DNA of 64,000 nucleotides from Dendrophyllia cribrosa. Lineage: Eukaryota; Cnidaria; Anthozoa; Scleractinia; Dendrophylliidae. Where the stretch lies: assembly GCA_024195265.1 (NCBI GenBank), contig JAJLRJ010000005.1, positions 47,610,894-47,674,893 of the forward strand. Direction: 5' to 3'. Both the position numbers and the translations under genes were made by a program. Positions 52,691 through 61,902 of the stretch are shown here, piece after piece. The notes under the pieces are model-generated. The model was not told the origin of the DNA. It ran no database searches and saw only the letters and a list, made by a program, of their open reading frames with translations. Within the stretch, counting starts at the first letter, position 1. Each line of letters starts with the position of its first letter.

Positions 52691-52960
52691 ATGAATGCGC
52701 CAACCAGTCTACACAAGCTCACAGTGCTTTCACAGCTTTTGGATGAATTGCACAAACACACACTTGATGCGCAAAACAAAATTATCAAAGCCTCTGGTGA
52801 GGAAGATCTGAGACTCATGCTTCTCAACAGATATCCATTGCGGTTGAATTCTATGCCAGACACCATGGCGGGGCTTATACGAGAGCTTTTGAAACTCTTT
52901 TGGCCGACATCAAGAGAATTATCGAAAAATAAAAAAAACACATATGTATACCCTTGCTGA
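52691..52960 (+). CDS. Small helical Polinton protein
   Basis: From ATG 52691, with ACACATATATAC just upstream. Helical leader MNAPTSLHKLTVLSQLLDEL. In the reading as it stands, the frame runs through the next gene's box to a stop at 52958-52960. Another frame in the last third reads to a stop at about 52932, before that box, and looks more natural (ETLLADIKRIIEK), so a one-base shift around 52800-52880 is likely. Function unknown. Confidence 0.5.
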   Translation: MNAPTSLHKLTVLSQLLDELHKHTLDAQNKIIKASGEEDLRLMLLNRYPLRLNSMPDTMAGLIRELLKLFWPTSRELSKNKKNTYVYPC

Positions 52961-53568
52961 TGGCACAAGCAGCTGAAGACCAGGCCGACTTGAACAATGT
53001 GTTGCAGATGCTGGAGGCCACCCCTGAAACCACACCTCCAACAGGGCTAGTCGGTGACAATAGCATTCCTGCCAAACGTGAGAAGCTGGCAATCCTTGTT
53101 TCAACTGGCAAGGCCAAAGAAGCTATCGGCGTGCAGCTCACACACGATCATGTCAAGCGGTTGTCAGACAAGGACGTTGACAAGTACTGCAAACGGTACG
53201 AGGCCTACATAGGTAACAAGACAACCGAATCCCTAGTTGATTCAGCCATCATGCTCATATCCAAAGGCGTTGGCCTTGTGATCCCGGTTGATGATCTGGC
53301 GGAGTTGCAGAAAGAACTCAAGAACGACTACATCATCAACCAGGAGCTGTCAAATCTTGCTGGGGCTATTGCCGTGCGATGCGGACGCTTGCTAGCGTTT
53401 GCCAATGCTGCTCTCATCACAACAAAACACATAAAGTTTGAACGAAAGCCTGACTTGATAGAATTGGAACCCCCACCCACACATCCAACCAGAGACAGTG
53501 AAGGCTATCCCCTTGAGGGCCTTGATGAAGTTGGGCTGGGGCCTGTGTCGACCTCGCAGGAACCTTGA
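52960..53568 (+). CDS. Polinton protein of unknown function
   Basis: ATG 52960, ten bases after CATATGTATAC, 202 residues. Low-complexity acidic start, then LTHDHVKRLSDKDVDKYCKR, TTESLVDSAIMLISKGVGLV, LAELQKELKNDYIINQELSN and a hydrophobic region AGAIAVRCGRLLAFANAALI, then a proline-rich acidic tail. Mixed helical protein with a possible C-terminal membrane-interacting segment. I recall such proteins as regular members of cnidarian Polintons, without known role. Confidence 0.65.
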   Translation: MAQAAEDQADLNNVLQMLEATPETTPPTGLVGDNSIPAKREKLAILVSTGKAKEAIGVQLTHDHVKRLSDKDVDKYCKRYEAYIGNKTTESLVDSAIMLISKGVGLVIPVDDLAELQKELKNDYIINQELSNLAGAIAVRCGRLLAFANAALITTKHIKFERKPDLIELEPPPTHPTRDSEGYPLEGLDEVGLGPVSTSQEP

Positions 53569-53648
53569 AGGAATCTGGCAGCAACCTGACAGCAATCTGG
53601 CAGCAACCTTGCACATCTTGTAAAAATAAAACACATATATATACCGCA

Positions 53649-54119
53649 ATGACCACCACTCGAGACGATCCCTGAAGAAACTCAAACTCCAACTCCAACA
53701 CCTACCCGTGTTACTGCTGAGACCCCGAAAACAAAGCCTGCAACAGAAAAGAACCCCGGCCGCGTTGCTTCTGGCAAAAGGCTAGCAGAACGCAACCGCC
53801 TGGCCCGGGAAGCATAGAAAAAGGCCGAAGCACAAAAGCCTGCGCCCTCAACAAGCGAAAACAATTCTGCAAACCAACCCTCAACAAGTGGTGCAACAAG
53901 TGACAGCAACAACAACAACTCAATCGTCTATATTCTGGGGGTTGCCGGGTTGGTTGTCTCTGCTGCGGGTGTTTATTACCAGCGCGAAGCCATAATGCAA
54001 AGGCTTGGGCGCAAATCAAACACACCAGCAAACACCCCCGCTGCAACACCAGCAGCCACATCCGCTGCCACACCCCCATCTCGAATTCCGGTAAGACAAG
54101 GAATTAAAAAAATGGAATA
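53649..54119 (+). pseudogene. Broken membrane protein gene with low-complexity tail
   Basis: Box ACACATATATATACC, then ATG 53649. The frame stops after eight codons (TGA), but shifting by one base the sequence stays open and protein-like: threonine/proline-rich (ETQTPTPTPTRVTAETP), basic (GKRLAERNRLARE), then a TAG at 53814-53816, then serine/asparagine-rich sequence, a membrane span SIVYILGVAGLVVSAAGVYY at about 53920-53979, and an alanine/proline tail to TAA 54117-54119. So it has two lesions, one shift and one nonsense. Virion membrane or tail-anchored protein by layout; function unknown. Confidence 0.65.
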
Positions 54120-54142
54120 AAAAAACATATATATACTGCACC

Positions 54143-54260
54143 ATGAATCCTTTCCAAGCTTTGATGAATTCTGCTGCAATCGGAGGTGTGTTTCTTCTTT
54201 GGTTTGGACTTACTTTGGTCGCCTTTGATACAGTTTACAGTTTAGCCCTGAATAAACACA

Positions 54261-54295
<35 letters not shown>

Positions 54296-54538
54296 ACCGA
54301 GACCGAGTCAGAGGCCGAGTCAGAGGCCGAGCCCGAACCGAGGCCGAGGTCGAGGAGCCAAAACCAGAGGCCGAGGCCGAAACCCGAGGCCGAGGTCGAG
54401 GAGCCGAAACCCGAGGTCGAGGAGCCGAAACCCGAGGTCGAGGAGCCGAAACCCGAGCCCGAGGTCGAGGAGCCCCGAGTTCGAGGTCGAATTCGAAAAA
54501 TAAAAATCATATGTATACAGGACACAAACAATGTCTGA
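54143..54538 (+). CDS. Small membrane protein with PE-repeat tail
   Basis: ATG 54143 follows CATATATATAC. Residues 1-40 carry one membrane span ([20 protein letters not shown]). The rest is PEPEPE and then EVEEPKP repeats, 131 residues in total. Repeat frame changes inside (a [14 protein letters not shown] stretch in place of glutamate-rich sequence) and at the C-terminus suggest small indels; a stop in the alternative frame would fall before the next gene's box. The tail may extend from the particle or bind basic partners, which is inference. Confidence 0.6.
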
Positions 54539-54752
54539 CAACAAACTTGTGAAGTCTCTCCTCGACGCCGCAACAATCACTGACCTTGTCGCTGGTATTG
54601 GTTGGATTGGTAAAAAGACAATCAAAGAGAGCTTCACTGCCGACCCCAGTGCAAGCTTGATGAATTACGTCAAGTTCACAGCCGTCATGGCTGGCAGCAT
54701 CGCGCTGAAGAAATATCTCGAGGACCAGAAAATCCTCCCAGACAACATGTAA
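54531..54752 (+). CDS. Small Polinton protein, 73 residues
   Basis: ATG 54531, box CATATGTATAC thirteen bases upstream. [20 protein letters not shown], then a weakly hydrophobic helix ([20 protein letters not shown]). Intact and compact; overlaps the end of the preceding frame by 8 bases. A small membrane-associated virion protein is possible; no family recognised. Confidence 0.6.
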   Translation: MSDNKLVKSLLDAATITDLVAGIGWIGKKTIKESFTADPSASLMNYVKFTAVMAGSIALKKYLEDQKILPDNM

Positions 54753-54770
54753 AAACCATATGTATACACA

Positions 54771-55208
54771 ATGGCCTCGATTGCAATAATGGCTCTTGGC
54801 GCTGTTCTTAATGCGGCAGCTTTCACGGGCGGCAATTATCTTGCAAAATATCTGTCTGGTGATAATGGAAAGGCAGCAATGGATGAGAAAATCCGTCACG
54901 ACCACGCCCTTGAACAATACCAAGCGGCTTACGCCAAATACCAGAAGGACCGCACCAAGCTCCTCGACTGGATTGCAGCCAACGATCGAATTAAACACCA
55001 AGCTAGCAAAAACTTCCAAACCACTGACCAAGCCCTGGTCTTGTATAACCAGATGCACCAAACACAACCAGATAAACAAATTAAAGACGACAAAGAGCCT
55101 CAGTTCTCAGACTTCTACAAACCCAGCACACAACAGCAGAATGGTGAACTTGTGTTCATTGGAGGCACCCTACTTGCGGGTGGGTATGCGGCTTATCGCT
55201 TTCTTTAA
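54771..55208 (+). CDS. Polinton protein with two hydrophobic ends
   Basis: 145 residues from ATG 54771, three bases after a CATATGTATAC box. An N-terminal hydrophobic helix (IAIMALGAVLNAAAFTGGNY), a charged helical middle (KYQKDRTKLLDWIAANDR), a short KEPQFSDFYKPS motif, and a C-terminal membrane span (LVFIGGTLLAGGYAAYRF). Two anchors with a soluble loop suggest a membrane-spanning virion protein. Intact. I have seen the KEPQFSDFYKPS-type motif in cnidarian Polintons but know no function. Confidence 0.65.
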   Translation: MASIAIMALGAVLNAAAFTGGNYLAKYLSGDNGKAAMDEKIRHDHALEQYQAAYAKYQKDRTKLLDWIAANDRIKHQASKNFQTTDQALVLYNQMHQTQPDKQIKDDKEPQFSDFYKPSTQQQNGELVFIGGTLLAGGYAAYRFL

Positions 55209-55241
55209 ATTTAAGAAATTAAAACCCTATGTATACCCACC

Positions 55242-55568
55242 ATGGACACGCCCATTTCTAAAGAAGATCGTGACGCATTTGTGGAACAGTTGTGCTGCCT
55301 TTTTCCAACATGCTCCTCGGATAAAAAAGCTGAGGAACTAGCGCAAATGTTTCAGAAACGTGCTGAAGAAATGCCCGCATTCATGTCAGAAGGATATGAA
55401 TTATACCGCGAACTCATAACATTCCTCACGGCTCAAGAAACTGAGGAAATGAACCGAGCCTTTCAGGAAGCCCTTGAACTTTCTCGAGCTATAAACAGGA
55501 CTCCAGACCTTGTGAAACAATTTGATGAGGACGAAGAAGTGCGCCATGGACCGATCACCGTTTCATAA
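55242..55568 (+). CDS. Helical Polinton protein, 108 residues
   Basis: ATG 55242 after a CTATGTATACCC box. Helical, acidic: EDRDAFVEQLCCLFPTCSSD, then ETEEMNRAFQEALELSRAIN. No membrane span. Lies between the membrane protein cluster and integrase. Unknown function; perhaps a partner of integrase or scaffold. Confidence 0.6.
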   Translation: MDTPISKEDRDAFVEQLCCLFPTCSSDKKAEELAQMFQKRAEEMPAFMSEGYELYRELITFLTAQETEEMNRAFQEALELSRAINRTPDLVKQFDEDEEVRHGPITVS

Positions 55569-55588
55569 ACTCTATATTATATACCCCT

Positions 55589-56578
55589 ATGGAGGCGAAA
55601 CTTTCTAAGATCTATTACAGCCCGAAAGGGTATTGGAAAGGCCTTGCCGCTGTAAAAAAGCTAGCTGCAGCGGCCAAGGTCTCTGATGATGTTGCAAAGA
55701 AATGGCTTGTCAAACAAGCCCTTTGGCAAGTCTACCTCCCAGCGTCACGCGCTATACCTCGACCCAAGTTTGATGTCTCATCACCCAATGCAGTGCATCA
55801 AGCAGATCTTCTCTTCCTACCCCACGACAAACTTCCCCACGGGAGAAAGGTTTACAAATACGCATTAACCCTTGTGGATGTGGCTAGCCGTTACAAAGCA
55901 GCAGAGCCTCTGACTTCGAAAGAGTCTGAAGAAGTCTCAAGGGCATTTCAGAAGATTTACAGACGTGGGCCTTTGAAATGGCCTCAACTATTGCAAGTTG
56001 ACCCTGGGAAAGAGTTTATGGGGGCTGTGACTAAGGCCATGGAAAACAACAAAACGACCATTCGTCGCGGGCGGGTTGATATCCACAGAGACCAAGCAAT
56101 TGTGGAGAGATTCAACCGAACCCTGGCTGAAAGGTTGTTTGGTTATCAATATGCCGTTGAAATGAATATGCCCTCTGGCCGTTCGACTGCATGGGTCAAA
56201 AGACTGTCAGATGTTGTCTCGGCCTTGAACAATGAAATAACAAGACTCACTGGCAAGAAGCCCGCTCAAGCAATCAAAGATAAAGCCGTTTCCTCCAAGC
56301 CTGCGACTCCATATGCTAGGCCTGTTGGGGTGAATGAGAAGAAGCTCCCTCCCCGGGTGAGTGTGAGATATCTGTACCAGCCTGGCGAGCTGGAAGGGGG
56401 TGGGAGGCGTGCGACTGATCCCATCTGGTCTTTGAAGGTCCACAACATTGAGAAGGTTGTCACCAAGCCAGATGCACCTGTCGTTTATTACCTTTACGAT
56501 GGCCCTAAGAGAGGGTTTGTTCGTGAGGAGCTGATGGTTGTACCACCGGCCACTCAGTTGCCCCCAGCTGGGTTGTGA
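55589..56578 (+). CDS. int: Retrovirus-type DDE integrase
   Basis: 329 residues from ATG 55589 (box TATTATATACCCC). N-terminal helical region (YYSPKGYWKGLAAVKKLAAA), catalytic core with D73 (QADLLFLP), D138 (LLQVDPGKEFM) and E173 (QAIVERFNRTL), i.e. DD-35-E, and C-terminal strands (IWSLKVHNIEKVV, YYLYDGPKRGFVREEL) like an SH3/chromo-type end. Complete with all catalytic residues. It catalyses insertion of the linear element into host DNA, making the 5-6 bp duplication. It overlaps the end of polB by 25 bases tail to tail. Confidence 0.93.
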   Translation: MEAKLSKIYYSPKGYWKGLAAVKKLAAAAKVSDDVAKKWLVKQALWQVYLPASRAIPRPKFDVSSPNAVHQADLLFLPHDKLPHGRKVYKYALTLVDVASRYKAAEPLTSKESEEVSRAFQKIYRRGPLKWPQLLQVDPGKEFMGAVTKAMENNKTTIRRGRVDIHRDQAIVERFNRTLAERLFGYQYAVEMNMPSGRSTAWVKRLSDVVSALNNEITRLTGKKPAQAIKDKAVSSKPATPYARPVGVNEKKLPPRVSVRYLYQPGELEGGGRRATDPIWSLKVHNIEKVVTKPDAPVVYYLYDGPKRGFVREELMVVPPATQLPPAGL

Positions 56579-59500
56579 AACTCGCTCGGTTCTGTGTGGA
56601 GGCCGTCTGGCAGCACCCAACGCTTGTCGTAATAAGCAGAAAGGCCCAGCTTGTGCTGCTCGTAAGTGAACATGGCCCCGTTGTGCATTCGGAAGCCCCT
56701 GTTGGTGGCCATGTCCCTGCCCCCTTGCAGGGCTCTTTCGTACCTTTCCCAGCGAAGCTCGTTCTGCTTCTTGTTGACGCCCTTGGAGGACATCTTGGCC
56801 TCGCCGCTAGCTTCGTTTTCGACGTAATAACACTTGCTGCATAGGGCGATGGCCCGTGTGCCTTCCTTCTCAAGCTTGAACAAGCCTGGCTCTCTGCCGC
56901 TCCACTTGTCCCACGCCAACCAATTCTTCTTCTCCGCCTCGAACTGGGCACGAAGTTCCGGGCGAACGGCCTCTTCCAGAGTGTCGTGCGCAAGAGCGAA
57001 GTACATGCTGTCCGTGTCCATCTGTATGAGCTCGAAGTCGCGCCTGTCGATGAAGTAATCTAGGAAGTCGTAATAGAACTCCAGCATGCGAAGCTTGGCA
57101 AGTTGGTACACAACAATACCCACTTGAAAGGGGCGGTCGATTGTGACTTTTTGCTTGCGCAGCTCGATCTTGTAAGCATCTCCAATCTCTTCGAGGTCAT
57201 CGAACAAGGGTGAGCGGAGATGCTTGTCGACCTCGTCCTCGTCAGTTGTGTACAACGTTCTTGTCTGGCGCTCCACGGCTTCGATGAACTTGCCGTAAGC
57301 ACTGTTGCCAAGAAGCTTGAACACTTCAGCAAGCAGGGCCTTCTCCTTGTCAGCGTCACCTTTCCTTTGGTTGTGCGCGACCTCGCAAACGAACCAGTCG
57401 AAGAGCTTTTTGGGTATGTAATCGATCGTGCGGTAGACTGCCGTGATCTTGAGCCCGATGTTGAGATACCACTTCAAGAGGGGTGCGTAGATCAGCATCT
57501 TTTTCGCTGACAACACACCCAGAAGCTTTTTCTGGTCGGGAAAGCGGGTTCGACCACTTTCTTGGAGGTAATCGTGCATATGCTGTGGAACGCATTCGTT
57601 AGGCACTGCTTGGTTGATGAAGAGCAGTGGAAACTCTTCGAACTGCTCCCACAACTCTCGAGGGACTTCGATGTCCACTTCCACAAACCCGAACCACCTG
57701 CCTATATGCAGCTTCATTTCAAGAACTCTCGCTGCCTGCACCGGGGCGTTGTAATGTACAACCGTCTCTTTACCACAGGGCATCTCCTGCAGCATCGTGC
57801 TTGGGTAAAGGGAGTTAGCATCGAACCCCACAATCCGTTTCGTGATGCGGGCTAAGTCGTATTTGTGAGAACGGATGCTGGTTTCGCCACGCACGTGTTT
57901 GCGGGTGAAGACCAGGCTTGGCCCGCCAACCACAGCCCCCTTCAGCATAGCGTAAGCTTCTGGGCCGGGGGCGTATAGTTCTGGAGCATTGCGCCCCCCT
58001 CTCAATGAGCCTCGCAAGACGTATTGCATTGATACTCCTGGCAAGGAGACCGCGTCTTTGAAGATGTCCACCCCGAGGCCCGTGTAAAAGCCCTTCATCG
58101 TTTGGAGAGCTTCGAGGAAGGGGGCCACGTCTAGATTGTTGTAATACTCCAGCCAGTCTCCGAAGGTCTTAATGCCTTTCTCGTGGAAGATGCGATTGCA
58201 TTCTTCGTGCTCCTTGGGAGAAAGAACAAAGGCGTTTTTGAGTTGTGAGTACCAGCACTCGTATGGAGGAAGCCCCGGGTAATCCAGCTTGTCAGCGCTG
58301 TCAAACCACTCATATGGGAGCCAGGACTTGGTCTGTGTCGCTCCATACGTCTTGACCCACTTGTCGTACGTGATGCCTGGGGCCAAATAATTCATGATGT
58401 CCAAGAACTTATAGCTGGGAGTGTTGATGAACATGATGCGACCCTCTTTCTCCGCGGCGAAGACCCCGTTCTCTTGAGCGAAATGAGAAACAAAGTACTT
58501 GCGGATAAGCTTGAGATCGTAATGGCCTGAGTTGAAGCCGACCACAGGCACTTGGTTGCACCATTTGTCGATGAGCTTGAGTTGCTTCTCAGGAAGATTC
58601 TCAAGGTCTGGGGGCATATATTTGCCAGCCACGTCCTCTCGGATGGCTGCGCTTCGCCGCTCCAGGGAGGCATAAAACAGCCCGATAAGCTCGTCAGGAT
58701 CTTTGGAGCAAATGTACTCAGGCTCAGGGTTTAACGTGTCGGCAATGGAGACTGAGATGGGCACATGCTCGCTTTCATAAGAGAGATCGTGTGTCGGGCG
58801 AGCTGCCTTGGTCTTGTCCTGGTACGCTTCGAAGTCGTAGACGATCGCGTGGGGATATGTTTTGTTTCTTTTCTGTGGGCAACGATCATTCCACCAGGGG
58901 GAAGGCTTTTCGTGTTCCCACCTTTCCACCACGTTGTACCCAGCGTCTCGAAGCAACTGAGTTCGTTGCAGAGTCTTTTGGTAAGCAACCATCCTTGTGA
59001 TTGTGTTGCCTTTGCGGGCATATATACCTTCCTCCCTCGTTCCCTCGGGGTAACATTCCTCGCAACCGTGCCAGTGACAACCGTGGAACTGAAAAACTGT
59101 CTTGCTTTCTGGGTGATAGCCGTGGACTGGGGCCCCACAAATATAACTCTCACCACCATGGCCACATCTGTGATGGTGGATGTGAATACCACGTTGCTTC
59201 GCCTCCCACTCCAGCCAGCACACTGCCTTGACACCGAAACCGCCTTCTGGGTAAAAGGCTTTCTCAAACGCTGACTCCGGAGGGAGGATACGTTTCCCGG
59301 GGCAGTCGATTTTGGTTTGGCCTCGATTACACGTCTTGGAGTGGCGCTTCAAGTTATCAGCCCGTGTGAACCTCCCCCCACACTCGCCACAAGTGTAATT
59401 GTTTGTGACTTTATTGATATTGGTGATCAAGAAGGAGTGGCCCTCATGAATACCGACAGTCATGATTGGAGTGCCCACCTTGTCGTAATTCACAGGGGTG

Positions 59501-60321
59501 TGAGATAAAATGAAGTCACCATTGGGGAGAACAAGATATGCGGCAATTCCTTGCTTGAAATGCCTTTCGATTTTGGAGAAGTGCCGCAAATTTAGCTGGG
59601 CTCGAAGCCCCGGATAAACTGCGAAGAAGCTTTCCGCGAGTTCCCTGGTTCTGCGAGTGTTGTCCCTTTTATGAGCTCCTCGATGGACAGCCAAGCAACG
59701 AAAGAGACAAAGATTGTCGTTGAAATTGTCAAGGGCAATGACTTCTCTTTTGTTGCGAATCCAATCAGGAAGCCGCCCGAGACCTATTTGCAAGGGTTGT
59801 CGATCCAACACGACTTTGACATCAAGCAGAGCAGTGCGTTCGTAAACCCATTTTGTGTCAGGTCTGTTGAGTCTTGCGTTTTGAAGACGAAGCTCTTCCT
59901 GGGCTTGCAGCCACTGTCATGTCTCGGAAAGAGTGGCTAGCCAACGACTGGTGTGGTTGTTTTGATAAAACATTCTCAACTCCTCGGTTTCAGTGCTTCG
60001 TAACTCGAATGTGAAGATTAACCTGATTGTGTGTCGTGTGTGAACATTTTGCTTGATTTTGTTCAAAATTCTGGCGACAAGAGAGTTTTCGAGATTGTTT
60101 ACAAAGCGAAACCGGAATGTTCGTCTGCCATGTTCAACCCATTGATCAACCCGATCATAGAGTTGAACAAATTGTTGAAAATCTAGATCCGGGGGGTTGT
60201 TTTGAGGCTCGATCTCATCGGCAGGCTCGATCCTCTCGACATTTCGGGCCTGTTCGTCCAGCCAGGCAATCAGCTCACGTTGATTGGCATCACGCCGTCT
60301 TCGTTGCCGGGGTTGTGCCAT
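56554..60321 (-). pseudogene. polB: Protein-primed DNA polymerase B with one internal TGA
   Basis: One frame runs from about ATG 60321 to 56554, interrupted only by TGA at 59917-59919 (a CGA would restore Arg, so a CpG change fits). Upstream part: RRRRDANQRELIAWLDEQ onward, helical. Main part: a cysteine-rich region (DNFNDNLCLFRCLAVHRG), a C2HC finger (YTCGECGGRF...), HGC-type motifs, then exonuclease motifs YDFEAY, VGFNSGHYDLKLI and YNNLDVAPFLEA, and polymerase motifs FDANSLYPSTM, KLLGNSAYGKF and QMDTDSMYFA. All catalytic residues are present. Copies the linear element from a protein primer. The main part alone is about 1100 codons, enough for a full exonuclease-polymerase. Confidence 0.9.
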
Positions 60322-60402
60322 ATATAAAGGGTTTTTGAATTTCTTCAATTGATGATGCCTCGCTTGCCGTTGCGGGGGTTGTGCCATATATAAAGGGATT
60401 TT
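60315..60402 (-). repeat. Tandem duplication next to the right TIR, start region of polB
   Basis: A unit of about 66 bp containing TTTATATATGGCACAACCCC and GCAAGCGAGGCAT is present about twice between the inverted repeat and polB, and part of it continues into the repeat itself. Each unit offers a TATATATGG start context (ATG at 60387 and 60321 on minus), so two starts in the same frame exist. Confidence 0.75.
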
Positions 60403-60628
60403 GGATTTCTTCAATTGGTTATGCCTCGCTTGCCGTTGCGGGCGGGCTCGGGAAAAAACGCATTTAACCCCCTCTTACGGGGTTTGAGGGAGGGGTATCC
60501 AGAGTAGTGGGTAGAGAGGGACGTCAAATGCGGTTTTTCGAGTCCATAAATAAGCTGTCCGAGCGCAGTGAGGACAGCTTATTTATGGACTCGAAAAACC
60601 GCATTTGACTCCCTCTCTACCCACTACT
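60403..60628. repeat. Polinton right terminal inverted repeat, itself a hairpin
   Basis: Complement of 41465-41690 with one difference. The outer 126 bp (60503-60628) is palindromic, as on the left side. Followed by CAAAG. Confidence 0.95.
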
Positions 60629-60633
60629 CAAAG

Positions 60634-61902
60634 TTTAAAATTAAATGAGAGGAAGGCTAACAGGCCATGTCGGAGTTGCGTTATGCCTCGTTATCTAAGC
60701 GGGGCATGTAACTCAACCTTTCATATGAAAAATAGTTTTATTTGCATGTGAATGAAAACTCATTTTCATATTTGCTTTGATAAAGAGGCTGACAGCAACT
60801 CGGAAATAGTCTATTCACGGAAAGACTAAAAGCAATCACTCAAAACTCCCCAAAACCACTCTACATAGGGTTGAAACCAGGGCTTAGGCCCTATGTAGGG
60901 TGCTGTTGGGATTCCTAAGGGAGGGCTGCGAAGGGGAGATGAGAAACACGCAAGCGCGCGCACGAAATTAATCTGCCCACCGTGCTTCATTCCACGTGGC
61001 AGGCATTTTCGTGCGCGCACGCGTGTTGCTTCGGCTATTGCATTCCCGGAAAAGTAGAACTGCTAACATAGCATTACGTAACGTTACGTAACGGTCTATT
61101 TAGAGGGTCAACGAAAAATATTAAAAACCACCTCCTAAAAGGGGTGGGAAAATTAATCCGACATTTGCTGCCGTACTGAACTGTTGAAGAGGCGGTGAAG
61201 TTGAAAGTGACACTAGTGAGTTTAAGGTTGCTCCAAGTAGTTTTTTTTGGGTCACACTTCCCTTTTTGAATGCGCTTATACATAATCTTACTTTAACTAA
61301 ATAAATCTGAATTTGATACTAGATGTTAGGCTTGGATGAAAGTTTTGGATGATGCTCTGTTTATGCTAATCACCGTTTTCATAGCAACGGTAAACAAATA
61401 TGGCGAAAAAAAGGTTTTTCCAAAATATCTTTCGATTTTGGGCTACCCGCGACAAGCGAATAAATGCGTTATAATCTACACAGTGTAGCACACTAAATGG
61501 GGAAATTTCAAACAAATTAAACTGTTCGATTTTGAATAATTCGCTAAAACATTTTTAACACGTGTTTTTTCATGTTTGAAATATAAGCGGTCAAAACATT
61601 CCATAGGTTTCACAAATTATCATTAAATTACCACAGAAAGTTTCCTCGGACTAAAATTATTACTCCCTGCAAATAGCTCTGACTAATTCCTCGGCAATAA
61701 AGAGATCGAGCTTTTCATTCAAATGCAGTTTAAAAAGAGTGAAAATGTCAAGCAAAACTGCATTTGTAACATTACGTCACTAAGTTTACAGCTGATGGAA
61801 GGAGCGAGTGAGCGAGTGAGTGCTCATTTGCATATCTGTTCGGTTACCGACAACCCGTTCATTACGCATGCGCGTATTCACGGGTTAAAAATGCAATTAA
61901 TT
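60634..61902. other. Host intron, nothing coding
   Basis: A small palindrome at about 60863-60901 (CCTACATAGGG-type arms), a GCGCACGCGTG run near 61010, and AT-rich sequence. No gene. Confidence 0.45.

Larger units (their letters stand above)
41465..60628. mobile_element. Polinton/Maverick, integrated virus-like element
   Basis: 19,164 bp, bounded by 226-bp inverted repeats beginning AGTAGTGGG (Polintons typically start AG and end CT) and by CAAAG at 41460-41464 and 60629-60633. Reading TCAAAG as a 6-bp duplication would cost one base of the repeat. It contains the diagnostic set: protein-primed PolB, DDE integrase, packaging ATPase and a candidate double-jelly-roll capsid protein. Both repeats differ by one base, so integration is recent. 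It carries a Mutator-like insertion (1.87 kb) and several gene breaks. Confidence 0.95.

Noticed and set aside
54235..54637. Minus-strand frames rich in serine/glycine and leucine/glycine
   Set aside because: Antisense of the PE-repeat gene.
56505..59274. Several 60-180 residue frames overlapping polB on both strands
   Set aside because: Shadows of the polymerase frame; they lack start boxes and family motifs.
41459..60633. 6-bp duplication TCAAAG for the Polinton
   Set aside because: It would make the two element ends unequal by one base; CAAAG with perfect AG...CT ends fits better, though a 6-bp duplication is the more usual size.
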